A DNA stretch of 64,000 bases from Oasisia sp. SBJ-2009 (Eukaryota > Annelida > Polychaeta > Sabellida > Siboglinidae), in assembly GCA_964017155.1 (NCBI GenBank), contig OZ024856.1, forward strand, positions 39,568,909 through 39,632,908, in the 5' to 3' direction. Shown here in pieces: positions 1 through 20,331 of the stretch. Position numbers and translations under genes: made by a program. The notes under the pieces were generated by a model. The model was given only the letters and a program-made list of their open reading frames with translations. It did not search any database and was not told where the DNA came from. Position 1 is the first letter of the stretch. The number at the start of each line of letters is the position of its first letter.

Positions 1-2740
1 GCTAGTGGTGAGGACAGGACGGCGGGGTTAGTGGTGAGGTCAGGACGGCGGGTCTAGTGGTGAGGTCAGGACGGCGGGGTTAGTGGTGAGGACAGGACGG
101 CGGGGCTAGTGGTGAGGACAGGACGGCGGGGCTAGTGGTGAGGACAGGACGGCGGGTCTAGTGGTGAGGTCAGGACGGCGGGGTTAGTGGTGAGGACAGG
201 ACGGCGGGGCTAGTGGTGAGGACAGGACGGCGGGTCTAGTGGTGAGGTCAGGACGGCGGGGTTAGTGGTGAGGACAGGACGGCGGGGTTAGTGGTGAGGT
301 CAGGACGGCGGGGCTAGTGGTGAGGTCAGGACGGCGGGGCCAGTGGTGAGGTCAGGACGGCGGGGTTAGTGGTGAGGACAGGACGGCGGGGTTAGTGGTG
401 AGGACAGGACGGCGGGTCTAGTGGTGAGGTCAGGACGGCGGGGTTAGTGGTGAGGACAGGACGGCGGGGCTAGTGGTGAGGACAGGACGGCGGGTCTAGT
501 GGTGAGGTCAGGACGGCGGGGTTAGTGGTGAGGTCAGGACGGCGGGGCTAGTGGTGAGGTCAGGACGGCGGGGCTAGTGGTGAGGACAGGACGGCGGGTC
601 TAGTGGTGAGGTCAGGACGGCGGGGTTAGTGGTGAGGACAGGACGGCGGGGTTAGTGGTGAGGTCAGGACGGCGGGGCTAGTGGTGAGGTCAGGACGGCG
701 GGGTTAGTGGTGAGGACAGGACGGCGGGGCTAGTGGTGAGGTCAGGACGGCGGGGCTAGTGGTGAGGTCAGGACGGCGGGGTTAGTGGTGAGGACAGGAC
801 GGCGGGGCTAGTGGTGAGGACAGGACGGCGGGGTTAGTGGTGAGGTCAGGACGGCGGGTCTAGTGGTGAGGTCAGGACGGCGGGGCTAGTGGTGAGGTCA
901 GGACGGCGGGGCTAGTGGTGAGGTCAGGACGGCGGGGTTAGTGGTGAGGACAGGACGGCGGGGCTAGTGGTGAGGACAGGACGGCGGGTCTAGTGGTGAG
1001 GACAGGACGGCGGGGTTAGTGGTGAGGACAGGACGGCGGGGCCAGTGGTGAGGTCAGGACGGCGGGGTTAGTGGTGAGGACAGGACGGCGGGGTTAGTGG
1101 TGAGGTCAGGACGGCGGGTCTAGTGGTGAGGTCAGGACGGCGGGGTTAGTGGTGAGGACAGGACGGCGGGGTTAGTGGTGAGGACAGGACGGCGGGGTTA
1201 GTGGTGAGGACAGGACGGCGGGTCTAGTGGTGAGGTCAGGACGGCGGGGTTAGTGGTGAGGACAGGACGGCGGGGTTAGTGGTGAGGTCAGGACGGCGGG
1301 TCTAGTGGTGAGGACAGGACGGCGGGGTTAGTGGTGAGGACAGGACGGCGGGTCTAGTGGTGAGGTCAGGACGGCGGGGCTAGTGGTGAGGACAGGACGG
1401 CGGGGTTAGTGGTGAGGACAGGACGGCGGGGTTAGTGGTGAGGACAGGACGGCGGGGCCAGTGGTGAGGTCAGGACGGCGGGGTTAGTGGTGAGGACAGG
1501 ACGGCGGGTCTAGTGGTGAGGACAGGACGGCGGGGTTAGTGGTGAGGACAGGACGGCGGGGTTAGTGGTGAGGACAGGACGGCGGGGCTAGTGGTGAGGA
1601 CAGGACGGCGGGGTTAGTGGTGAGGTCAGGACGGCGGGTCTAGTGGTGAGGTCAGGACGGCGGGGTTAGTGGTGAGGACAGGACGGCGGGGTTAGTGGTG
1701 AGGACAGGACGGCGGGGTTAGTGGTGAGGACAGGACGGCGGGTCTAGTGGTGAGGTCAGGACGGCGGGGTTAGTGGTGAGGACAGGACGGCGGGGTTAGT
1801 GGTGAGGTCAGGACGGCGGGTCTAGTGGTGAGGACAGGACGGCGGGGTTAGTGGTGAGGACAGGACGGCGGGTCTAGTGGTGAGGTCAGGACGGCGGGGC
1901 TAGTGGTGAGGACAGGACGGCGGGGTTAGTGGTGAGGACAGGACGGCGGGGTTAGTGGTGAGGACAGGACGGCGGGGCCAGTGGTGAGGTCAGGACGGCG
2001 GGGTTAGTGGTGAGGACAGGACGGCGGGGTTAGTGGTGAGGACAGGACGGCGGGGTTAGTGGTGAGGTCAGGACGGCGGGTCTAGTGGTGAGGACAGGAC
2101 GGCGGGGCTAGTGGTGAGGAAAGGACGGCGGGGCTAGTGGTGAGGACAGGACGGCGGGGTTAGTGGTGAGGACAGGACGGCGGGTCTAGTGGTGAGGACA
2201 GGACGGCGGGTCTAGTGGTGAGGACAGGACGGCGGGGTTAGTGGTGAGGACAGGACGGCGGGGCCAGTGGTGAGGTCAGGACGGCGGGGTTAGTGGTGAG
2301 GACAGGACGGCGGGGCCAGTGGTGAGGACAGGACGGCGGGTCTAGTGGTGAGGTCAGGACGGCGGGGTTAGTGGTGAGGACAGGACGGCGGGGTTAGTGG
2401 TGAGGACAGGACGGCGGGGCCAGTGGTGAGGTCAGGACGGCGGGGTTAGTGGTGCATGAGGACAGGACGGCGGGGCTAGTGGTGAGGACAGGACGGCGGG
2501 GCTAGTGGTGAGGACAGGACGGCGGGGTTAGTGGTGAGGACAGGACGGCGGGGTTAGTGGTGAGGACAGGACGGCGGGGTTAGTGGTGAGGACAGGACGG
2601 CGGGTCTAGTGGTGAGGACAGGTCGGCGGGTCTAGTGGTGAGGACAGGACGGCGGGGTTAGTGGTGAGGACAGGACGGCGGGGCCAGTGGTGAGGTCAGG
2701 ACGGCGGGGTTAGTGGTGAGGACAGGACGGCGGGGCTAGT
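1..2740. repeat. 26-bp minisatellite array, about 105 copies
   Basis: Uninterrupted head-to-tail array of a GC-rich 26-bp unit, gctagtggtgaggacaggac followed by ggcggg. Almost all variation falls at the first three bases (gct, gtt, tct or gcc) and at unit base 14 (gaggAcagg or gaggTcagg). Rare exceptions are a cat insertion near 2455 and single changes near 2120 and 2613. The array runs off the left edge and stops a few bases before the splice donor of the LRR exon at 2752, so it lies in an intron of that minus-strand gene. The segment 1069-1507 recurs exactly 520 bp (20 units) later. Confidence 0.97.
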
Positions 2741-2751
2741 GGGCTACTCAC

Positions 2752-9793
<7,042 letters not shown>

Positions 9794-10400
9794 CTGATCT
9801 CCACGACGCCTTCACTTGTTGGTCTACGGGCCCGGCTGCTTCCACGCCATATCTTAGTCCGTCCTGTGTTCCACCTCACATCGTACGTTTTCAATGGTAT
9901 GTGGTCAACAGTACTTCACTTACATCGAGCCTTGCACTAGTTTCAGGAGTTGTAGATTACCTTTCAGAAGGAGTCAACCTCCAGCCGCCGTCGGTGCAGT
10001 AGCTCACGTAGATTTGTTTATGTCGACGGACGCCCGAGCTCGTCGCCAAGTCAGCCTGTTGTAGTTCCTACTGTAGTCGGCGGACCGACTGCGGTGATAA
10101 CTAACTGCTTTTCACGCCGATCGAAATTATCGGCGGTCGAGTAACAGCGCCGGCCCGTCATGCACGCGCGATTAGCTGCAGCTGCCGTCTTAGACGCCAG
10201 CACACGTTGGGTATTGATCACGGCTCACAAGGGCGCCTATTGTCGACGGAAGCAGTTGGCAGACAGCTTTGTGCCGCACAGAAGGCCGCGTTGATATTGT
10301 AAGAGCCTCTCCACGCACAATACGAAGTGTCGTTGTTGTTGCTGCCGTAATTGTTTGCACGTGAATGACAATTTTCAGGTTATTGAATACGCGACGATCT
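9794..10400 (-). promoter_or_regulatory. CpG-rich segment upstream of the LRRC74-like gene
   Basis: About 400 bases (roughly 9930-10370) rich in CpG and GC compared with the AT-rich DNA that follows to 11700. No convincing coding frame on either strand. Its place just 5' of the first recognised minus-strand LRR exon makes it a candidate promoter or untranslated first exon. This rests on composition and position only. Confidence 0.3.
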
Positions 10401-12050
10401 GCGGGGTCCGCACTTAACCTTATTACGTTATTTCTTGAAGACGTCTCAAGGAATGCGTGGCGTGGGTGATCCTAACGTCGTTCGTAGAAACATCAAAGGC
10501 ATGCTATATTCATGGCATTCCGGAGGCACGACACATAATAACAAACAAGACACAAACGTTATAGCAAAGTGTAAATAGACACATATGAACGGTCTAAGCC
10601 TGCTAAGCCTATTCAAAACGAATCCTTCTTATGGTACCTGTTTTGAGTGGGATGAAAGTAATTCTGTTACATTTTCCCATGCCACGTAATGGACCGCTTG
10701 AGGTAGAGTAAAAAGGATATCTGAAAACTAAGAATCCCCAAAAGGTTTAATCGGTATTCCGATTAGGCTAGAGAGAACACCTTGTAACACCAGTAAGGTT
10801 GCGTCTGAAATGGAAGTAATGTAGTAATTAGTTATCTCACCACCTTATGGTTATTTTGATCAAGTTCAAACTCGCCACCGGGTGTTATTATTAACACAAC
10901 ATGTTGATTCTTTGATTTCTGAGCCACGACTTGATATTATTGCAATACATGAACCGCACTGCTATAAATGTTACATTATAAGTATCATCTTGTTAGTATG
11001 ACTATCCCATATTTACCCTTAAATGGAACGCAGTATGAACGATAGCGAAATAAAACATGTATGACCCAACAACACATAAGCTTTATATTTAACCGTGCAC
11101 TCTTACTGCGGTAATTGGTGTACTATTAATGTACTCGGTGCAAGAATGTATATTCGCGACCACAATTCAAACATGCTAATTACTCAAGAATGCACGTAGC
11201 TAATTAGCTGAGGTCAGTTACCATAATCTACAATTAATTGCCATACTTAAAACGTTCCCGCATATAAAAATTGAACAAGAAGAATGACGTCTGGTCAATT
11301 GCAATACTTCTTGACCATGAACATCATGTGGCATAATCAAGTTGTTCTACGTCATTGCATAGTGGCAGGTGTAATAAAGCAACATTCAAGGAAACGTGAG
11401 CAAATCCAATACAAATTATGTGATTGAACATGTGCAGCGCGTGCGAGATCGTAGGCCTGCGAGAAAGGAACACTAATTGCACAAAGACTACGGCGTGAGA
11501 TTACTAACCTTGCTGGGTCAACGCATTGTGTGCTTACAAACTATTGATAGCCAGAGAATCTTACCAAGATGGCGTTATTTCTTGCGACCAACGCGTCACT
11601 CGACCCTGATAACATCAGTGGCAGGCCCGGTCGAGTGTTACTAATTTGTCGGTAGTATAGGCAGACGAATGGTTGAATGAAATTATGACTACTGATTTAT
11701 TAATCTCATCTGGCACATAATATGCTTATGCGGTTTGATACTTGGCCAGAAAACGCGGATATCTACCGAGGTATATTTGTTGACGAATTTTTGTTTGTTT
11801 TGTGGTTGTTAATTGCTACATTGAGGGGTCGCTTCGTGCTATCGGACTATAGTTGTAACCATCAAATGTCCACAACAACGACTATGATTTGTCATACGAC
11901 CAAAGAACTAGGTAAAATTCAGCCTTAGGCAACATTTTGCAGGTCGTCGCTCGATAAGTAGACCTAGAGATATGACGGGTTGTTTCATTATCCAAACGAG
12001 GTCGTGTCTGAATCCCGAATAACAGTTCTCGAACTTCAAAAAAGTTGTGC
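10400..12050. other. No feature recognised
   Basis: AT-rich unique-looking DNA without a convincing exon, RNA gene or repeat on either strand. Confidence 0.5.
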
Positions 12051-12333
12051 GGACGGAGTGTATAGGTAACTTGGGAATAGTGAATGACATCATGGGTGCC
12101 ACCACTCGTGACGTGTGCGTGTGTGCATTTGCGCGCCCGCGTGCGTGTTTGTGCATACGAAGGCATGGTGTATGTTTGCGCACATGTGTGTGCGTGTACG
12201 CGCGTGTGTATGCGAATATATGGGCACGCATGCATACATGCTATTACTAAGCATAACATACTATACTTCTGCGTATTTTCTGCAGGTGTATGCATACCGC
12301 TTGGAAGCTTGTAGTGTGAATTAAAGAACACGT

Positions 12334-12598
12334 GTACACTTATAAGGCCTACGTGAGTGAGAAGTGGGATTACCGCGTCACCTGCGAGTCGACAGCATGC
12401 ACCAGGCCCGGCCGTAGGACGCTGTCTCGTTGTCTCGTTGTCGACCACGTCGCTCGCGCCTTCACATATGAAGTGGTATTGTACAAGAACACAGGTCGCC
12501 AACGTCTGCGCCAACAGCTGGTCGTAATCAATAACTGCCGCGTAGTCCCCCCTAGTGCGTGTGCGGCCACTCCATTTACCACATGGTCAGGTTACAGG
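12334..12598 (+). CDS. Candidate exon of a cysteine-containing secreted-type protein
   Basis: Open frame with protein-like composition and GC-rich third positions: [18 protein letters not shown], then [37 protein letters not shown]. Four cysteines, alternating beta-strand-like hydrophobics and a late NNCRVV block recall cystine-knot cytokines such as the IL-17 or spaetzle groups, but I cannot assign a family. A possible acceptor (attaaag) precedes 12330 and a weak donor (TTACAGG|gtgctg) lies near 12598, right where the (TA)n array begins. The other strand gives a much less natural peptide. Could be an exon or a decayed gene. Confidence 0.3.
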
Positions 12599-12601
12599 GT
12601 G

Positions 12602-12708
<107 letters not shown>

Positions 12709-12759
12709 CACACATACATACAGACATATTACATACACATATATATGCATGCATATACA

Positions 12760-13685
<926 letters not shown>

Positions 13686-13815
13686 CGCACATGCGCAAGC
13701 GCACGCGATATATTCTTAACTATGAATACTTATAAGTTGTTATTACTAATGCAGGTAACTCTGGACAATTTGAAACATATTAATGTTCTGTAGGTTTAAA
13801 GACCAATTCGGCAGG

Positions 13816-14037
13816 TCAGACATCTCGGGGGAAATGCTCGGCACACTTTACAGAGCGTGTATGAGAACACATTCTGACCACCAGCTCCAGTCGTACTTCC
13901 ATCTTCTTCACTCTAGAGGGGGAGCCGGCGCATGAACTGCAAAAGCGTTCGGCACAGCAGGAGTGTTGTTCCTGCGACATCCAGACTGTTGAACCGGTAA
14001 TGTTGATGTCCACGGGTTTTGTATTCTGACTGCCGTA
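13816..14037 (-). CDS. Candidate Cys-rich terminal exon (strand uncertain)
   Basis: On the minus strand an open frame reads CRVYGSQNTKPVDINITG, then QEQHSCCAERFCSSCAG, then VKKMEVRLELVVRMCSH, and stops after HFPRDV. The CC and CxxC spacing followed by beta-rich sequence is like an extracellular cystine-knot module. The acceptor side (aaaaaatcaag) lacks a pyrimidine tract. The plus strand of the same DNA has its own open frame (FGRSDISGEMLGTLYRAC..., stop at about 13932) behind a better acceptor, ttctgtag at 13792-13794. At most one is likely to be real. Confidence 0.25.
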   Translation of the reverse strand, partial: YGSQNTKPVDINITGSTVWMSQEQHSCCAERFCSSCAGSPSRVKKMEVRLELVVRMCSHTRSVKCAEHFPRDV

Positions 14038-14856
14038 GACGCGGCACTCTTGATTTTTTGCATTTCATTTATCTTCTTTGACAATCTTTTAAAGTTTTAA
14101 AATACACGTCTGATGCGTACTATGTTTAATTTCTTGTATGCGAGATCATGAGTTTTGCGACGAATATCCTTCCTAGGATATAAATGTGAATTGAATTGAA
14201 GATTGACGAGACGAGCGGGGACCCTGAGATGGCGGTAGAACGAGAAGGTACAGATTGTAATTAAGACAGACACGTGGCCGATGTAGGTTTTTAAAAAGTA
14301 ATCGCAGTAAATTAAAGTGAAGCAGTCGAGAACGGGAGTCCACTGCAGGAAGCTTGGGATCATTGTCGAAACAGCTGATGCTAAGAGGGCAGAAGCGACC
14401 GAATATCAAGTTTCCATTTTGTACATGTGACGGAAGTGGAAACACAAGTGAAAGAGGAAGGCAAATAATTTAGAAACTTTTGCGCGATCATATGGATATA
14501 TTTCTATGGCACCTTCACCTTGTGGCACCGCTGAAATGTCTTTAAACCTGTTCTCTCCACGTTTCCTGTTATTCAGAGCCCTTTGTAAGTCGGCAAACTC
14601 CAGTCCTGTCCAGTCTTTCTGTCACAGAGGCAATATTTAATTATGTTTTGGTTATCATTGACACATCTGCACGTTCGATGCCCGAACGGTTGTTGACATT
14701 ACTACAGCATCACTATTGTTGTCGCGGCTCCAGTCTTGCGTCTTCGTCACTACATAAGTCGATATTGCGGATCAGCGAATCGATTGGTAAGATCGATCAG
14801 TCGGTGCCACGTAGCACTGTCCTTGTAACCCCGACAATGAGAAACACGCGCCGGCT

Positions 14857-14911
14857 GACAGACACCGGACAGCAGCAGACAGACACCGGACAGCAGCAGA
14901 CAGACACCGGG
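14857..14911. repeat. 21-bp tandem repeat (about 2.5 units)
   Basis: Units of cagacagacaccggacagca plus g in the region upstream of the TMED gene. Confidence 0.8.
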
Positions 14912-15053
14912 CGGCGACACAATCGCAGCACATCTTTTCCAAGTGCACTATTCTGCAACAGCGTGCACACTGCTTACATACAACCAGAAATATACAAGTG
15001 CTTTTTTCGGTAAACGTTAAGAACATTCACTTGGGGGTGGGACAAAATTAACA

Positions 15054-16878
15054 ATGACGACTCAGTGCAGCGGGAACCTCGTTGGTTTTGCTGTCGGACT
15101 ACTTCTGACAGTTCTCTTCCCGTCTGACGCGCACGCGCACCAGTCGCACGCGCTCACCTTTGAGCTGCCGGACAAGGAGCAGGCGTGCTTCTTCCAGAAG
15201 TTCGAAGGCTCCACGAGGTACGTCTTCTCGTACGAGGTGATTCGAGGCGGGAATCTCGACGTCGACGCATCGGTGGAGTCACCCAACGGCTTGACGCTGC
15301 ACGAGCAGACGAAGACGAAGAAGGGCCTCTTCGAGTTCGAAACTTCCTACGGCGACTACAAGTTCTGCTTCAGGTTTGTCACTGTTCGTTTGGTTGGTTT
15401 CCTGGACGTATTGTTAGAAACTATTTGCATATATTGTACTAGTATGTTCGAATAACAGTTATCGCGGAAACCCTCAATCAACAATAAAATTGTCTTATTA
15501 TTTATTTGATTGTTGTCGCTATTTTGTCGTAATTCCCTATTTTTATCTAGTGATAGCGTAGACATAGAAATGACTGTGATCACTTGATAGAAGAAGAAGA
15601 TACCTCGATAATATCTACATCATCAATTCAATCGTTTTCACCCGTCTAATATCAGCTTGTTTAACTACTAATGCACGTCACTAGTCGACTGTTGTGTTGC
15701 TAGACCTCTCGTGGACGCAGATGCAAATGTTGACTGTTTGAGAAACTGTTACTTCTTCTCAGCAATTTGTTCTCGTCGTTCACACACAAAGTCGTCTACT
15801 TCGAGCTGCGGCCGGAGGTCCACCGGAACCTGGCGTACGAGGCAGGTCGGAAGTTGCCTCACGCAAATACCTACGCGGACGAATCCCTCGAGAACGTACA
15901 CGTCGCCATGTCACAGGTGAGATGAAATCCAATAACTATTTCAGTTGTCTGCAGCCTAGGCTTCGAAGCGAATTGCGGCAAACGAAAACTTTTTTTCTTT
16001 GAAAAACATTCTAAGCGTTTTCCCATTGCTTGACAATCTCCAACGGCGTCATCCAATTTTGTCTGAATTTAATTCCAGTAGGGCTGATTTGTTGAGTATG
16101 TTGGAATAGACGAAATTCAACAAAGGTTGGGAGGCATAGACTAGAAGCTATTCGCAGTTGCTTAGATGTGTTTGCTGAATTTTGCATCGATCGATTAAAT
16201 ACAGTCAACACGTCATTTGCAAATGGTGTCAGGCAGCGTATAGTCTAGGGCCATAAACGGCTATCGCATTGTCGTCGGGCTATCTTGGATTGAGACATCG
16301 GAATACGTCGCCAAATTTCAAATGAAAAATTCTCATGGGGCACAATTTCCCACATTACGCCACATTCTATTTGGTCTATATGGTCTAGGAAAAAACTAAT
16401 TCCAAATGTCCAATGCGGCTCCATAGCCCTCTTGGTGGCCGTAATCGAAAAGAGAACTGGAACATCACAACACCTCGTCCTTAGGTCTGCCTTCTGTTAG
16501 CGTGCGCACTCGTATAACATGGATGTTCATTGGCTGGTCTATTTCGTTGCTATCACTACACTCACGTGCAACAATGTATATGTATAAGTACTTGCAACAT
16601 TACGCCTTTACTCAATTATTCCACGACGTTCTTTGAACGAGAACTCATTTTTTACGACATGTACTGCAAATGTCGTCTGCTCGTAGGTGACGGAGTACCA
16701 GACGGAGTATCGTCTGCGAGAGTTCATTGGCCGATACGTGGCGGAGAATGTCAACGACCGGGTCACGTGGTGGTCGGCTGCGCAGGCGCTGATCATTCTT
16801 ATCGTCGGCTGTGGACAGGTGGTCGTACTCAAGTTCTTCTTCACCGAACGTCTCGGACACACCGTCGTGACGAGCTAA
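15054..16878 (+). CDS. p24/TMED family cargo receptor, gamma type (TMED3/TMED7-like)
   Basis: Complete gene with exons 15054-15373, 15763-15916 and 16687-16878, giving 221 residues; p24 proteins are usually about 200-230. p24 proteins cycle between ER and Golgi in COPII/COPI vesicles and help sort cargo such as GPI-anchored proteins. Residues 1 to about 28 form a signal peptide (GFAVGLLLTVLF core, DAHA end). A GOLD domain follows with the gamma-family opening LTFELPDKEQACFF, then YEVIRGGNLDVD and YGDYKFCFS. Cys45 and Cys105 are the expected disulfide pair. A stalk helix reads YQTEYRLRE. One membrane helix lies at about 188-207, followed by a short tail with the FF motif (KFFFTERLG). Junction phases agree: AG|C gives the S of CFS, and the second junction is phase 0. 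The ATG at 15054 is the first in frame and starts the signal peptide. Confidence 0.93.
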
Positions 16879-17040
16879 ATGGGTGATGACGATACCATTG
16901 GGCCACCTTTGCAGGTGCATGTACGTTAAATTGCAAACAAAACGTTGTCGTGCCCACAACAACAACAAATAGCATTACCACGCAGGCGTTCATGTCGGAG
17001 TGTAACAACAATTAACAAGACAAGGTTTAACAAAATTGCC

Positions 17041-17600
17041 ACATAGAGTATGAAAATTCTATATACGTGGACAAGGAAGCCCTTGGCTTATCGAGAGTCC
17101 AACCTAAGTACATCCCGCCCATGTCCAATTTATTTTTAAACATATTAATACTACTAGCACCCATAATCTTTTCCACTCGTTTAATGTTCTTTGCGTAAAT
17201 TTTTACTTTCTAATATCTAGTCTACACTGTTCCATAATTACATCCACAGGCGTCTACCCTGTTATTTATCCGATATGTTTACATTTACCGATGACACACA
17301 TATTACACGAAACTAGACAAACCTCACACATGCGTCCTCATACTTCTGTAACAGTAAAAACTTCTAACAGTTTCTTATGTAAAAGGTCCAATGATCTGGA
17401 ACAGAATTCATATCACCATCCAGCAAAAAAGCAACATAAAAAGTTTTGCAATATCACGAAAAGCAATTGTTGTAAACGGGTATGAAGAGTTAGCTGAATC
17501 TTATTCGATAAAAACACCTCTTCTTATACTTATGCAATTATATCCTTGTCATTGTCCGTAGTTGGTTTTACCACACCTTTGCGATAAATTTTATTGAATA
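17041..17600 (+). mobile_element. Non-LTR retrotransposon remnant (reverse transcriptase C-terminus)
   Basis: A decayed frame at 17291-17485 contains SVTVKTSNSFLCKRSNDLEQ and FKKFCNI-like pieces. This matches the layout of the C-terminal 'KSFLYRAIRDWNNLP...FKKHL' region of LINE reverse transcriptases. Shifts and stops interrupt it. Confidence 0.5.
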
Positions 17601-17829
17601 TTTATTATTGACAATTATTGTTATATTTTACATAACTGGTCAGTTATAAAAAAAAAAACTAAGACTATGTGTTACACGTGAAGCTATTATTATTATTGTT
17701 TCTACAGCTATTGTAGGGTTGGCAGCGACCAGATCAGTTTGTAAGAATTGGTTTCATATTAATGTTTATGATCTAAACCAACTGGTAACAGCCTTAATTG
17801 ACTCCGCTGTCTGCCCGGAATCGTACACT

Positions 17830-18160
17830 ATATCATTGATTGTTATATTTATGTTTGAATATACTGATTGTATTTGTGATTTGTACGATTCCCAAAATAA
17901 ACTATCTATCTACCCCTTGCTAATGAAACTTCATGTCGTCTGGTCCTTATGTTTTCCTTAACCGAGAAAAATATTTCTATCACTATTTTCATAACCATTC
18001 AATATTTTAAACATTTCAATATGATCTCTCAATCTCCTGGTCTGTAGTATTTTTAAACCACATTCTCTTAGACGCACCTCGTAAGTAATATTCGCCACTG
18101 TTTCTATGTAATCTTGGTTGCACTCCTTTGTACGCTTTCTAGCACAGACGAGCGACTTAC
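17830..18160 (-). mobile_element. CR1/L2-like LINE reverse transcriptase remnant
   Basis: Read on the minus strand from about 18150, a frame gives VRLRECGLKILQTRRLRDHI, then EMFKILNGYENSDRNIF. After a one-base frame change it continues KENIRTRRHEVSLARGR. This is the conserved C-terminal block of CR1-like non-LTR reverse transcriptases (RLRxLGLxxLxxRRLRxDxIxxYKIL). Frameshift and stops show it is dead. Confidence 0.7.
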
Positions 18161-18880
18161 CTTTCTATGACAGAAATAGAATACGTAGAAGGTAAACCGA
18201 CAGATCGCATTTGGAAGTATTCTTATTGATTGATTTCTTTATTGAGCACAAATCTAAAAGCTGTTTCTCGACCAAAACAAACGAATCTCACAAATGTTCG
18301 TTCGTAACGATGTAAATGTCACAATTTTTGCATTTTATCGCCAATATCGTCGGGTCTAAATACTGTCACGGCATTAAGTCAAGCATTAAGTCACGGCATT
18401 GTTTCACGGCAGCGTGCTTGTTAGAAGGCACATCATTTGCATATATGGATAACATATCATAATACACGTCCACGACATTAATTCACTGCATTATTTCAGT
18501 GCTGAGTGAGTACATAAGGCACGAAATGTAATTACCGATAAATATACCACATGATTTAACATGATTTCCAAGTATCGCTTTGCTGCAATTCGACTATTCG
18601 AAAGTCCTCAATTAATTTGTCTATGTCTACCGGTGTTCAAATAGTGTTATAACATCATATATTCTGTATGTGGGTAATTAAGGCACGGTGTTTACAATGA
18701 TGACAATTCAACTATAATGTTGCGATACACAACTGTTGCTATTATAATGTAGGCCTTATAATATCAAATGTTTCGTACACTATTAACTTACGAATATAAC
18801 CCGATTTGATTTCGTGAAAACATGGGATCGTTCCATTTGTGTGACCACCTAATGAAAACATATTTACTTGACACATTATC
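18160..18880. other. No feature recognised
   Basis: AT-rich sequence with short local repeats (catt(a/g)agtcacggcatt near 18370-18410). No gene seen. Confidence 0.5.
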
Positions 18881-18884
18881 GCAG

Positions 18885-19132
18885 AATTGCGTAACGACAA
18901 AGCTGTTTATAACAGAACTTCGTTGACGCTTAAATGCTACCAAGGCTTTTCAGGTGCAGACGGAGGAGAGTGCCAAGATCTTCCTCTTCTAGCTTGCGTG
19001 AACATTTCAGCTAGTTTAAATGCAGTTTATCGACATTTCTTGATATGTTTGCGAAACAATACTGACAAAGTTAACGTTACTTTGACTCATATTAAATATG
19101 ATGACCTCATTTTAATACTGATTCGGCTGTAA
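18885..19132 (+). CDS. Candidate terminal exon with a partial EGF-like motif
   Basis: Behind a good acceptor (cattatcgcag) an open frame gives SLTLKCYQGFSGADGGECQD, then ACVNISASL, and ends at TAA 19130. The CxxGFxG..G.C spacing resembles the second half of an EGF-like domain, but the earlier cysteines are not seen here. No partner exon was found upstream, so it may be a chance frame or a gene remnant. Confidence 0.25.
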
Positions 19133-19285
19133 GACACGTCGGACGACTGCTAGCTAACACATGGCTCTAAATACTGCTTACACACGTATCGTTGTTCGTT
19201 CAACACGTTGTCGATGACGTCACGCACGACCATCGGACGCCATCTTAACCTTGTCCCAACTCTATGTAATCACGTGAATGTGGTT

Positions 19286-20299
19286 TCAGTAGAGTCGGAA
19301 TTCTCGGTTGGTCTTGTGCATTTCATCGACGAACCTGTGTAGAAAAAACACAGTAAATGCTCCGATCAATTATTGTGACAGTTTTGTCAGATTATCTGGC
19401 ATTCTAAAAGATAATTGGTTAACACACTTGAGGCTCTTCTAAGCCACAGCAAAACTGATCCAGGTGAAATATTTATGTGCGAATCAAATTTTTATTATTT
19501 GTGGCTCAGTCATGAGAAACTTATGACTTCTTTTAATTATTATCGTGTTAAATACTATTACAGTTGTCTCTTTTCCATACATCCTGATGGCCTATGGTCT
19601 CATACCAGGTCAAAGTATATCAACAATTGCTTGTCGACGTATTTGCATGCAAGTTTCAAGTGATTCAAAATTAGAAATGCAACGGAGCCTTTCCAGAACC
19701 AATTCAAATGCAAGATTCCGCCTGCAACCCTTTTCAAATTGTAAACAAAACATCAAGTTTCAGAACAAAATTGATTGGCAATAATGCCGAGGGCGAGTAG
19801 AGATACCCTTTAATGTTTAACCTTCCCAAGTTCTAGTCAGAAGAATTCCCGTTTCAAATCACTGCTCGGCCAATACTGGACATAGAAGATGACACTTCCT
19901 TTAACCTGGTCAGTGTGACTATGTGACGTCACTGAGATGAGTGTAACTGACCTGGTCATTGGGGACCAGGTGTTGGGGAACTGTCGTCGGATTTCGCTTG
20001 TCATCTGGGGTGGATATGCGGCCCCCGTGCCCCACCTCGGGTGTTGGAGGTCGACGTGAGCGCGGCCCCGGGACGGCAGCAGTTCTCTTAGCGTCGACCA
20101 CTCCTCGCTGCGGGTCTGTGTGACGGAGGCAGGAGGGGAGATGTCAGCGGGGAAGTAGACGATTATAAAGGGGACTGCAGTGTACACGGGACACAGAGCA
20201 AGTGGAAGGTGGCGGACGGATCACTTACTTATTACAAATGGGGAAGGAGGGGGAATAAAGAGGCGTGCGTATACGTTATTATAGCGGATGAGGTGTGTG

Positions 20300-20331
<32 letters not shown>

